DNA of 64,000 nt from Suillus spraguei. Lineage: Eukaryota; Basidiomycota; Agaricomycetes; Boletales; Suillaceae. Each line of letters begins with the position of its first letter. Position 1 is the stretch's first letter. Made by a program: the position numbers and the translations under genes. The stretch spans positions 90,707 to 154,706 of the forward strand of contig JABCPU010000145.1 of the NCBI GenBank assembly GCA_016800925.1, given 5' to 3'. Shown piece after piece: positions 33,801-44,987 of this stretch. The notes under the pieces were generated by a model. It had not been told where the DNA came from and did not search any database. It saw nothing but the letters and a program-made list of their open reading frames with translations.

Positions 33801-36800
33801 GTTCGGCTAGTCTCTGGGCGACCTTCGCAAACATGTTTTGTAATGCCCGAGCATTTCCGAACCCCTCGCGACCACGTCCACGTCCAAGTCGACGCACTGC
33901 AATTCGAGCGTATAAGCCCCTGATACCATCCTCCACCTTCATTTGACCCGAATATCGCTTCTCTACAAGCGCTTCCAGCATCGTCAGAAGCTCCGCGTCG
34001 GTGTAGTCCGCAAACTTGAGAGAGTACGGAACGCGACTGGGAAGGCCAGGGTTGTGCTCGAAGAACTTCTCCATCTGCTTGCTATATCCCGCAAGAATAA
34101 AAACTAGAGTACCCACTCGGTTCTCCATCTCGGCAAGGAGAAAGTCCAGTACCTGACCTCCTGTGTGCTGGTGTTCACTGACAAGCTGGTATGCTTCGTC
34201 AATAAATATAGCGCCTCCTCCAACTGTCATGGCGTCTGCGATGAGTTTTTTCGCTCCACCCACACCTTCGTGCGCCAAGCTTGAACCTGTGGTTTCAATG
34301 AACGCGTCGCCTGGAAGAACCTGAACTGATTCAAGGAATTGTGCATATAATCTCGCAACTGTGGTTTTTCCTAAAGGAATGTGAGCGGTTCAATCATTAA
34401 AAACCTCGACGATTACTCACCAGTTCCTGGATTACCGAGCAAAACCAGATTGAGACGCTCCTTGTTCAGAGGGACACCTTGCCGTTTCATCAAGTCAATG
34501 TGGGCCTTGATACGGAGTACTTGAGCTTTCACATCCTCAAGCCCCGTCAACTCCATGATACCGTCAATGGCACTGTTTTTTTCACCATTGACTTGCTTCT
34601 GATGCAACCAATCCTGGTGGGCAGCCGATGTGGGTACTGCATTCATTGGTGATGCCGAAGGAGGTATAGGTTGTTGAGACGTTGGTTGCTTAGAATTCGA
34701 AGAAGTCTGGGTAGTCGAAGGTTTCATTTTTGGTTGTGGTTTTGGCGGTGGCGGTGGCGACGACGGAGGAGTGGGGTTTGGCTGAGGTGCATTTGATTGT
34801 GGATTGAATGGAGGTGTCGGAGGAACAGGGTTCGTCGTCCTGGATAATGAAGCAGAACGGGCGGCGTCAGCGTGTGCCTGTGCATTTGCAGCTGCCTTCT
34901 GTGCGTTGGCTTTAGCTGCTTCAATATCCTTGACTTTTTGTTTCAAGTCATTCGCTCGCTGCTGCGCAGCCTGGGCATCAGCTATCGCATCCAATTCCGC
35001 CTTCAACTTAGCATCCAGCTTCGCCATGCGTAAATCATGCTCCAACTGCTCCTGTTCGCGCTGTATCTGACGTTGCAGTTCCTCTTCTTCTAGTTTCTGT
35101 TTAAGCTCGAGTTCGCGTTTTCGCTTCTCCTCTGCACGTTCGGCTTCCTTGACACAGACTGGACAAGGGTCTGGTTTCGACTCATGGCATTTCCACCTCA
35201 GTTTGTGATTGACAGGACACGTGCCCGAGTACGGGTGTTGACACGGCATTTGTGAATGGTCCGAGATCTGATGACATTTCAGTGGGCAACGATGAATACC
35301 GCAGTTCAACGCGATGTCGCTAGAGATAGTGTGAGTAAGAAAAACGTTACTAATTCCTAAATTCTTACCATATCTCTGCGCATCCACCATCGGGACAATG
35401 AGTATCAAACTCTGACGCGGATTTGATCAGGACTGTTCGATCTGGGTGTCGTTCACATTTGATCGGGAAACCTTCATACATGTAGTCGCCTTGTTTGACG
35501 AGCTCGAAGAATTTCCCCCAGAGCTCCTTACCCTTCCGAGCATTTATAAACGTCTGCGAGTTCCCGATTAGGATGAGTCCATCTCGAGCCCGGGAGATGA
35601 GCACGTTCAAGCGTTCAGGAGAGTTCATGAAACCGATGTCGTTGGATTCATTGGATCTTGTCAAACTGGCAATGACAATATCACTCTCTTCTCCCTGATA
35701 ATTATCTATCCAGATAATGTTAGATGTGCGCTATAAGTCGAGTAGCAAAATACATACCTATTGTGGCAAGCCTAATGCGTTTCTTGGACGTCTTGTCAGC
35801 TGAGGACATAAGTCCGGCGCGGATGAGATCATGTGAATCGAGGTCGTTGAGCACGGGGTCATTGTCCCTCTTCAGAATGTCTCGAAGCTTTGATAGCTGC
35901 CCAAGGTACGGTGTGAGAACAACTAGCTTCTCTGTCCCATAACCTTGCTGGGCGAGGTAGCGCACGATCTTCCAAACCATCTCTACCTCATAGGTATTCT
36001 GTTTCGACCCGGACGAAGCCTCATCGTCTTTGTCTGAAATACAAGAGTCATTATCCTCGGGATGAGTGTGGTTAATGAAGATGATGTTGTTCTGAATACC
36101 ACGGATGTCGTCACGGCCCTGGGTTTTGGGAGCATCCGTGAGGTCGGGATAGGTAAGCTTCCTAATGAACGCTGAGATCTCTGGACGCATACGATGTTGG
36201 GCTGTCAGAGTTTCATGAGGGAAGCCCTTCAGAACCAGGCGCTCGAAGAGTGATCTGTTAAGTTCAAAGCCGTCACCCTTTTCAACAGTCAGCTTGTAGT
36301 TGTTGACTTTGGGACGCAGTTGCCTGTGAGGAGTCAACGTCAGCGAGATATCCTGAAATTCGGTATTGACTCGCGTACTTATGGTCACCGATGAGAATCA
36401 TCTGGCTCGTGTTCTGACCCATCGCAGTGAGGACGTGGCTTTCTAATATTTCGCCAGCCTCCTCGACAAGTAGGACATCAGGATTCGCCGCATGAATTTC
36501 CTGTGCGAACATAGCTGCTCCAGTTGTTGTGCATGCAATTATTCTCTTTCCCGCGAGAATTGCCACCCTGGCTTCCCCGAATTTGCGCATCAATTGATCT
36601 TGACATTCATTGTAATTTGTGCCAAGCGTGCAAATCTCCTCGAGGATTGACTTGCGTATCTCAGACTTCCATGTCTCCATCACATCCCGGCGTGCATCTG
36701 AGGGCATTTCCCAGATATCTCGCGCCTGACGCACATTGAGCTCGGCTTTGAACTGCCCAGCGTCAAATCCTCTGGACCACCGAAAGATGAGCTCCTCAGC

Positions 36801-38755
36801 ATCAACAGGTTTACCGTCCCTGCCGACACGAGTCATTCCTGAATCGTCGTATTCTGGTACGTGGAATGCGTCGAAGTAGGTCGGTTCTTGGAATTTAATG
36901 TACGCGAGGATATCCCTGAAGCCAGTCTTCGAATCTATGAACTTGCCCATGGCGGTTTCTAGAGCTTGGCAGTGAGATGTCGACGAACGCTTCAAGTTGT
37001 CGATGATAGTCCAGTCCGCTCTGGATCGCGTGAAACGCTCTTTCTTCTGGCTTGCAATACTAAGATGGGCAACCTGCGCATTTGCTCTACTACCGAGGCG
37101 GACCATGTTAATGTCCGGAATCCCGATCTTCATCAGATCTTCCAAGAATTGATCCAGGGCATGGTTCGTGTAGCAGACTACAAGGATTTTCTGCTGTGTG
37201 TGATCGTGGATGGCCTTTGCAAGCAGCGCGCCAATGAATGATTTCCCAGTCCCTTTAGGATATCAGCAAAATAGCCATGAATGGGTCATTGATAAACGTT
37301 ACCTGGGGGGCCTTGGATAAGGGAAAGCCTCTGCGTAAGTCCTGCTAATAGCGATGCCGCCTGCGACTTATCAAGGACGATACTAGACGAAAGTCCTAGG
37401 AGCGGCTTTAAATTCACAGAAGGATTTATGGCAAGTGGACGTGTAACTTGGGCCGCGGTTACCGCAGCGCTACCGATGGTGTTCCCGTCCTTCCAGAACA
37501 GGAGCTCCTCCGACAATGGGATGACCTGCATCTCCTGCAGGGCCTTTAAGACCGGCTCAAATGAAAAGAGGGCGCTGTCAATTTGAACGAGTCGAATGGC
37601 GTTGGATGATTGCAACTGAAGGAGAGTCTTTGAGATGCTAGCCTCCCCTTCCAGTTGGAGTACGACAATAGGTGGTTTCTGCGCAAGTAGTTCCTCAACG
37701 CGGTGAACGCTTGCAAGACTGATTACTTGAGTTCCCGAAAGTATGCATACGAGAGACTGATGTTTGAGAATTCTAACGCCCGCAGGATCTTTTTCGAGAT
37801 AAGTCTTGCGCTGCTCAACGGGGATACTCTTCATGGACTTGAAATCATCTCGGCATTTGAGCTTGATGCCCCATCGAGTTTTTCTGTCATCTGTACCGCT
37901 GTAAACGCCGTCGAGTGTGACTCCGTCCATGGTGAGCCCACGGTGACGCCCTTTCTTCTTCCCTATGACGGTCTGGAGTACTTCTCTCATCTGATATAAC
38001 ATATCTTCACGCAGCAAGCGGAAGGTATTATCCAGGTAGTCAGCCGTACGAGTTTCCTCGCCATCAGGATCCTCCAATACGCTGCTCGGGCGAATGAAAG
38101 GAGGCTGCTGGCAGAGGATCTCGTCTGCAGTTGGAAGAATGGAGATCTCCCTGAAATTGTCAAAATCATTATCATGGCGACCACCAGGACCACCGACTGC
38201 AGCGACGGGTATACCGGACTCAGTGAATGTGGAAAGAATATGTCGGATACGGTAACCAGCGTCTTTGACAATCGATTGCGATGAATCGAGAAGCCTCGTA
38301 AGGATACTAGACTTCTTTGCGAGGTCATGATAAGATGAGGTATTCCCAGTAGTGAGGCACATGAGGCGAAGGAGGAGTGCTGCAAATGCTTCTTGAGCTT
38401 GTTCATTGAGCTCGCCTTGATCGAATGCTTGGCTGAAGGCAGTCCAAAAAATGGGAGGATCAACTATGGCGGTGAGTAAATGATCCAAAACGTCAGCAAG
38501 GTCTGTTGCTCGGAAGAGATATAACAGAAGCTTGGTTGCAGCTCCATTGAGAAACTGGGAACTAGTATTGTGACGCATGGCAGCCTGAACAGCGCTTGGT
38601 CCATGGGAGCTCTCAACGATTTTGTTGATGCAGGTCGCAGGGTCTTGCTGTGCACAAATCGCTTCTAAAAAGAGAGCGTAACTCCGTGCATCCGCGGTAA
38701 CTCTGCCATTGAGAATGTCGTTAAAACGTTTCTCAAGCTGAGCTGTTCGATTCAT
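30830..38755 (-). CDS. Copy C: intact NFX1/ZNFX1-type helicase fused to three CbxX/CfxQ AAA+ domains
   Basis: Ten exons (38755-37303, 37252-36379, 36323-35758, 35705-35369, 35319-34421, 34370-33468, 33412-33303, 33252-33100, 33043-32554, 32499-30830) sum to 7,455 nt, giving 2,484 residues with no stop. Order by residue: N-terminal region 1-480; SF1 helicase 480-1075 (P-loop 482-489, CYTNHALDQFL about 511, VEEAGEI about 747, QHRMRPEIS about 818, SPERLNVLISRARDG about 993); NF-X1-like Cys/His-rich 1060-1130; coiled coil to 1210; Pro-rich linker; AAA1 (Walker A about 1372, IFIDEAYQL about 1433); AAA2 (Walker A about 1650, VLVIDEAYML about 1711); AAA3 (Walker A about 1926, VLFVDEAYRL about 1978); Pro/Ser-rich linker; coiled coil; terminal module GVCMQGYPWIKQ...GYRCAGGSH. 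All four nucleotide-binding sites look competent. ZNFX1 relatives handle RNA, and CbxX/CfxQ AAA+ proteins remodel partner complexes; a combined role is inference. Confidence 0.85.
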
Positions 38756-39643
38756 AAGAGGCAAGCTAGTAGTGATACGATTTGTTGTGAGTGGTTGAGC
38801 GTTGAGAGGAAAGCTGCGTTCGGTCGTGGGTACTAGGGCCACTTCGGCAGCGCCACAAACCTAGTAATATTACTAGAGTCTTACTAATATTGTACACGAC
38901 TTAGAGTACATGAGGCCAGCGCACCATATACTGATGATGTTCATTTGGTGGATGTTGTTCGCAAATGATGTGCGTAGAATGGAAATCGTACTAGAACAGA
39001 AGATGGAGTTGAGTTAACTGCGAACTCCGTGCTTAGCTAGGCTCACCCTGGACCATAACCAGCCTGAAGTGCATCAGTGGGTTGGATTGTGCTACAGAGT
39101 GCTACAGAGCACTCCGTAGCGAATTGCATTTTCCTGATGTGACATTCCTGAATTTCCTGGAGATGAAGAGCTGATTCGGAATATAGCTTCGTCAGCGCCG
39201 ACTCGGATGGACTTCGAGTCCGAGTTATCGAGCCTAGTAGGAGTTCAAGTTGCGCTTGCTAACTAGAGCCACCGTGTCCAGTGAGTTGTATCAATGACGG
39301 ATGAGAAAAGTCAATTCCATCTTTTGAAATACAGAAGGTGGACTTGCAAAATAATAACTCCGCGAGGTCACTATTCCTCGGTCGGCCCGAGTCTCAGCAT
39401 AATCGATTTTGATCATGCCCCCAGTTGCCGCTTCAAAGCTCTATTGACTGCAAAGTCATATCCTGCGGCGGCTATACCCTTTTTCAAATGTGCAACTCCG
39501 GTCCGCCTTTCAATTGAATTTACTGAATGCTAATGATCTGTGACGTGTTCAAGACCCATTACCTGAAAAATGCTTGGTCTTACAGTTATAATCTCGGGCT
39601 GTGATTCCCGGTAGTGCTAGCACTGACTTACACATTGGCTACC
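38756..39643. other. Intergenic: copy C upstream region and SDR promoter
   Basis: No gene was recognised. The left part up to about 39.4 kb is similar to 9.0-9.55 kb upstream of copy A, for example GACGGATGAGAAA then CCATCTTTTGAAATACAG (9463 and 39294). This marks the right end of the segmental duplication. Copy C and the short-chain dehydrogenase diverge from here. Confidence 0.55.
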
Positions 39644-40860
39644 ATGTCTAAAGGTGTTGCTCTAATCACTGGTGCTGGTCAAGGTATTGGCCGTTCCATT
39701 TCTCTTAGGTTGGCTGCCGATGGCTTCGACATCGGACTCAGTGATATTCCTACTAATAAGTCGAACCTCGAGGAGGTCGCGCGGGAGATAACGAGGACTT
39801 ATGCAGGACGGAGGGTTTGCGTACTTCTTGCAGATGTCACAGTCGAGGACGACGTTTGTAAGATGGTGGACGGTGTCGTAACCGAGCTTGGTGGTCTGGA
39901 TGTCGTAAGTATAGATCTACAAGCATCGATTTATTCTCATAATTGTTCATGCCAATTCCAGATGGTCGCAAATGCGGGTATCCTTGTAGTCGCACCATTG
40001 ATCGAAAGTAAGAAATGTGACCTTGTAAATTATAGTACTGATTTTGCTTGACTAGCTACATTGGCAGACTGGGAAAAGATCTTTGCCGTCAATGTTACAG
40101 GCGTGTTTTTAAGCTACAAATACGCTGCTCGAAAGATGATCGCCTTGAATGAGACCCACAAACGAGGTCGCCGCATCATCGGCGCCAGCTCCCGAGCAGG
40201 GAAAATAGGTGTGTACGTCCATCCGTATGTTCTAACGCTCCATACATTCTTTCGCACAGGTGCGCAACACCTTAGTGCGTATTGTGCTTCCAAGTTTGCA
40301 GTCAGAGGAATTACACAGTCTGCTGGTATGATGTCTGTGTACATTACATTCCGATTATTTTGACCAGTAATTATATGACAGCTATCGAACTTGGACGCCA
40401 TGGTATCACCGTGAATGCCTATGCTCCAGGACCAATTATGACGACTATGTGTGAGTAAAGCCATAAATAAGATATTTGATGATGCAAGCTGAGCGTTAAA
40501 GTTGATGACCTGAATGAGGCAAACGTGAAGCTAACGGGATCATCCGATCCTAATGGCTATATCGAAATGGTAAGACAGAGCAGGCTGTTCTCATGATTTC
40601 GTTCAAGCATTTCTCCGTAGGCTAAGAAGAATACCAGTGTCGGGTATTTGGGAGTTCCGAACGATGTTGCAGGACTGGTCTCCTACATTGCCTCGCCAGA
40701 ATCTCATTTTATCACAGGTAAGCATTATGGATCATTTTTCGTTGTCTGTCTTCATGTGAGATAACAAACAGGACAAAGTGTAAGTGTTACTTTGAGAGCC
40801 CGTGCACAAATACTCACAACCTTGCAGATCATGATCGATGGTGGAATAATCTTTAATTAA
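39644..40860 (+). CDS. Short-chain dehydrogenase/reductase, diacetyl(acetoin)-reductase-like
   Basis: A classical SDR of 266 residues from nine exons: 39644-39904, 39962-40007, 40056-40208, 40260-40325, 40382-40450, 40502-40569, 40621-40717, 40772-40779 and 40828-40860. These total 801 nt, in frame throughout. The cofactor motif TGAGQGIG lies near residue 11, NAG follows at the usual spacing, and the catalytic Ser (GASSRAG) and YCASK are present. The C-terminal IMIDGGIIFN is typical. Overall resemblance is to NAD(P)-dependent diacetyl/acetoin reductases, which interconvert diacetyl, acetoin and butanediol, but substrate cannot be fixed from sequence. The ATG at 39644 was chosen over an in-frame GTG upstream. 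Exon 8 is only 8 nt. Confidence 0.88.
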
Positions 40861-41443
40861 ATTTTGCTAGGTCAAGTTGGTGGGGGTCTGAAACCTACAT
40901 ACACTGCCTGCAGTTGTATCATCTCTTGTACGATAGCCTATAAACATGCTCTCGACTAACATGCCATTCATTCCTGCTATCGTGCAAGCTTCAAATGTAT
41001 TGATACCACCTTGTATGTCGGGGTATCGCGTCGGGTCCATATCATATCCTCCTTCCTTCACATTTTACGCAGGGTATGCATCTTTCGAGGGTGAAGCTCC
41101 ACGAAATGCTGTCTAAGAATATGCATGTGATATCTACATACAGCCAGTCCATAACACTGTCAAGTCTACGACACTGCGTAACTATCCATGGAGTACGATG
41201 TCCAGGTATGTACGATTAAGTCGATAAGTCCAAAGTAACCATATTCTACATACAAAAGTAATTTCGTCAAGTAAGAATCTGTCGTTTGTTTATTCAACTA
41301 ATTTTGATATGCGATTCAAGTCCTCAAGTGCCAACATTGTCTATCTGGCACTCAGACACCTAACTTCCTGAAGGGGCAAATGTTCAACGAGGCATAACAG
41401 ATTTGCAATAGCATACATACCGACACGCTCCGACACAGCGCAA
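40861..41443. other. Convergent intergenic gap
   Basis: About 580 bp lie between the 3' ends of the dehydrogenase and the cerato-platanin gene. Nothing was recognised; a 64-residue frame inside looks spurious. Confidence 0.5.
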
Positions 41444-41869
41444 CTACAAGCCACATTTTGACACATCCACTTGGGTTGCCGTAACATCCACTCTTCCTAG
41501 CTGGACAGCCGAGTCACCAGTCAAGGTGTTCATCGCCGCCTCCGAGACGGTGAAGCCGACTTTGGATGCGTCAACCGCCAAGATAGCAACGGTATTGCTT
41601 CCGTATGTGACAGTATAGCAGGTCCCGCACGCAGAGGAATTCCAGCCCGCCACGGTGTAAACACCGCCAACGTTAGGGAATGTAGGAATTGATCCGAGGG
41701 TCGTGTATCCCTTTTTCTCAAGCCCGTTGGCGCCGTCCGAGCAAGCGACGCTAGAAAGGGAGAGGTCGCTGTTGTCATACGTGGTGTCATACGAAAGGGT
41801 TTGTGTCGTTTGCGCCAAAGAGGAAAGGACAAAGACGGAGATGAAGAAGAAGACGGATGAAATTTTCAT
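41444..41869 (-). CDS. Cerato-platanin family secreted protein
   Basis: A single-exon protein of 141 residues, typical cerato-platanin length. Residues 1-19 form a hydrophobic signal peptide (ISSVFFFISVFVLSSLA). The mature part shows the family pattern LSYDTTYDN, SSVACSDG, GSIPTFPNVGG, SSACGTCYTV and DVSKCGL, with the four conserved cysteines that form two disulfides. Cerato-platanins are small double-psi beta-barrel cell-wall proteins of filamentous fungi. They bind chitin oligomers, loosen polysaccharides and can elicit plant defence. Start at ATG 41869, because the four codons before it begin with GTG. A likely promoter lies in the 1.6 kb upstream, which is otherwise empty. Confidence 0.92.
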   Translation of the reverse strand: MKISSVFFFISVFVLSSLAQTTQTLSYDTTYDNSDLSLSSVACSDGANGLEKKGYTTLGSIPTFPNVGGVYTVAGWNSSACGTCYTVTYGSNTVAILAVDASKVGFTVSEAAMNTLTGDSAVQLGRVDVTATQVDVSKCGL

Positions 41870-43453
41870 GATGCAAGGCACTGTGCTTGTGAGGTATGAT
41901 AGTATAGCTGACGAGCGAATGAGCTCAAAGTTGAGGTTCGAGATGCGGTTTGATTTTCAAAAGTTGCCTCCTTTTATGCGTTGATGTTTTGACTTCTCGG
42001 TTGAATACACGCACCCTGAAACATTCACTACATGTGGTTGTATGGTGTTTCCATAGAATCGTCGCACTCGGAAAGTCATAACCGCATCATTTAGGTTATT
42101 AGGAAGAGCGATGGTCAATTCGGGTATCAAATATATGCACAAGTGTAATGAAAGACTGAACTCCGGGGATTAATAATAATCTTCCGATCGGCATGGAAAC
42201 CAGTGCCTGGTCTATAGCGTCCTAAAACGTGTCTTATGGTTCAGCGGAAATGATGGAATCTGTAATGCCACATTTACCGGTTGAGGGAACACAATGCAGA
42301 AAAAAATTTGACTCGATGCGTGGCTTGAAAAATACGCAACCGGTGTCGACGAGACAGATAAAAGAAGCAAGCCTGAGTGACAATTAGAGAGGTAAGGTCT
42401 GATGTCCAGATATATACAATATACGGAAGTTGGAACAATCAAGCACCAGGTGGCTGACCTTGTACACATTTACAGCCCTCCGGGCACCTGAACCCGGCAA
42501 ATCATATGCCACAAAGAAATTCCCACACGCAGGAGATTAATCCACTATATTTTTGCGGGTGAATCAGCAGCGCTATATCTCGGGCAAAGAACACCTTTTG
42601 GAAGGCGAGTTCTAGAAGGCTCTGGTGATGCTTGTTATGACCTGAAGCCTTTCATCATGATTCTTGTTGAGAAGTTCGTCTAACAATTTCCGGTTGCTCC
42701 TTTGTATTTGATATTAAGCCTGATGGCTACTATTTCATGGCGGTAGCGGTAGGGCTGCATGTATGCGAGCCAATACAGAGGATTTGAGTATAAGGCCATG
42801 GTGGATTTAGAAGCAATAGAGTAAGGCGTGGGTTGGACGTTGTCGTGCCGATAGTAGCCTCTCCTACTAGGACGGAGCTAATACAGGACGTCTGACTCCC
42901 TCCTGGGAGGTTTGAAGAAATGGTGTAGGAATGGTGCATGCAAAGATAAAGGTACTTACAACAGATCATATACAGAGAAACCTTCAACAAGAAATATGGC
43001 CTCTAAGACCTGGGCTCAGTAGCCAACAAATTGACGAGCGTCCCGATTGAATCTAGAAAAGTTGCCAATAATGGCACGAACAAAAGACAGTCAGCGCCTG
43101 TTTCAATACCAAAAAGAATGAAGTATGTTGCAGACGGTGTTCATTAAGAAGTAAAAATAGCAACCAGTGTAAAATGATAAATATTACAAGTAAACTTGAA
43201 TGCGTCCAGGTGCTGTTACAGATGAAGGATGGGGGATATGAAAGAGAATAATAAAGGACTGACAATGGCACATTGGCACGGTCGAGACATGACTATCAGT
43301 GGGCATTTGCGTACGCGTATGTGTCGATGTTCGAGTGTGGATTCTACATGTCCTTGGGTTTCCCAGGGCTAAGTTAGCGCCTAGAGGCTATGTAAACATT
43401 AAATATGACCATGCTCTGCTGCCACCTCGTGGAGGCCATTTAATAGCAGCAAC
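41870..43453. other. Intergenic stretch
   Basis: About 1.6 kb between the divergent cerato-platanin and membrane-protein genes. Only short frames without recognisable homology are present. No RNA gene or repeat was seen. Confidence 0.5.
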
Positions 43454-44794
43454 ATGAATTCCTTGACTATGCCCACCTTCACTGTACCAATCAACCGGTC
43501 GGATTTCAATCTCAATACATCTAACGTCGCTGGATTTTTCGGTGGCGATGAAGCGATCGCAGCAATGACCACTGTTCATCTCTATCGTGGGAGGCGCTGG
43601 CTAGGCTGGTATAATTCACCGGGAAGTTATACTGTCGCCAAAAAGTTCGGGCAGCTCGCGAACTCAAGATTTTGGGATGGTCTTTTCCCTGGCCCAAATC
43701 TCACACCCGCTGAGATATTTGGGCTAGATGGAAAACCTGGCCCTCGTTATTGGGGTGTTTTCTCGGGCACAGAGATGGCCACTGGTCACCTGGCGTACCT
43801 CATGGTACAGAAGACGAAAGAAATTGAGGCAGAGGCAGAAGTTGAAGGGAGGGAGACTACACCTCTGTCCGTCACCATCGTCGATGTCAGCGACAGGGTG
43901 GTGAAGCACTTGGACCGGGCGCCTATGATGAGCGTCCATCATGCTCTCTTGGCCGCCATTCCCATTACAATCAACTTCGCGACATGCGCAATTTCTGCTG
44001 CTTCAGGAGATTGGCTAGCATTCGCCCTCATCATGTTGGGAATTATTTCAAGTGGTGTATCTTGCCTTGTCATGGGCACTGCTCGACTCGAATTTGCTTC
44101 CGTTAAGGAAGCCGCTCAAGGAGTGCCGCCTGCAGATGGTGTACTTTTGATGCGAACCGATGTGGTCATCCTCAGAGGTGCAGAGAAAGACATCGATCCG
44201 ATAACCAAAGGGAAATTTGATCTGAAAATGGACGGCTACCCAGAGTTCAGGCGAATTGGATTCTGCTCGCTTCTCCTCCTCGCGCAGTTCCTTCTTCAGC
44301 TCCTTCTCATCCCCCAGGCATCGACATTTGGGCAGATCATGTTCCTCACATCTCTTGCTGCCTCTTGGGCATACAACTCATTTCTATCGTCGCTGGAGCG
44401 GGAGAAAATACAAATCGATATCCTGATGAAAGCACTTCGTGACCCACCCATGTTGAAAATCGCACTAAAAAACAGAGCTGCTCAGGCAGTCTTTGTATGT
44501 TTGGTTCTCAGCGATGATATCAGGAGGCCTCCGAATTCTGACTTCAAGCCAAAAGAGGTGTTGCAATGTTTCATCCCAAACGAAACAAGGGTATGGAATA
44601 CATGGAAAAACAAAGTAGTGGAGGAACTAGAAAAACACGAGGAAGAAAAGTCGTTCGAATTTAGCTCTAGTGATCTATCCAGGTTTAAAGACGATGAGAA
44701 GGAACTGCTGAGGTCATTGTTGCAAGATGCCCACAATGCTTATAGAGGTTACCAGAAACACATACGCAAGATTAGACCCATCCCTTCTTCATAG
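43454..44794 (+). CDS. Multi-pass membrane protein of unknown function
   Basis: A single exon of 446 residues that I do not recognise. The N-terminal 155 residues are soluble-looking, with GRRWLGWYNSPGSYTVAKKF and an acidic KEIEAEAEVEGRE stretch. Four predicted membrane segments follow as two pairs, about residues 160-182 and 188-210, then 270-290 and 294-315. Between the pairs is a loop of about 60 residues with GVLLMRTDVVILRGAEKD. The C-terminal 130 residues are charged and probably helical (VVEELEKHEEEKSFEF, ELLRSLLQDAHNAY). The start may be at the first Met or the Met six codons in. Coding quality is good and no lesion is visible. Lack of introns is unusual beside its neighbours. Confidence 0.75.
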   Translation: MNSLTMPTFTVPINRSDFNLNTSNVAGFFGGDEAIAAMTTVHLYRGRRWLGWYNSPGSYTVAKKFGQLANSRFWDGLFPGPNLTPAEIFGLDGKPGPRYWGVFSGTEMATGHLAYLMVQKTKEIEAEAEVEGRETTPLSVTIVDVSDRVVKHLDRAPMMSVHHALLAAIPITINFATCAISAASGDWLAFALIMLGIISSGVSCLVMGTARLEFASVKEAAQGVPPADGVLLMRTDVVILRGAEKDIDPITKGKFDLKMDGYPEFRRIGFCSLLLLAQFLLQLLLIPQASTFGQIMFLTSLAASWAYNSFLSSLEREKIQIDILMKALRDPPMLKIALKNRAAQAVFVCLVLSDDIRRPPNSDFKPKEVLQCFIPNETRVWNTWKNKVVEELEKHEEEKSFEFSSSDLSRFKDDEKELLRSLLQDAHNAYRGYQKHIRKIRPIPSS

Positions 44795-44987
44795 ACATCA
44801 TCGAACGAGAAACAATCATCTTGACTGGATTAGTACGTTCAAGGCTGTATTGTATTTAATACTTGTTGTAGCATACAGAAGGATCATGTACTTGTATAAA
44901 TGAATGTCATATGGGCGGCTATAACACATGCACCACAACTGAAATGACTGGGAGCTAAATGACGTCATAGACTAGGCGTGTTCTAAC

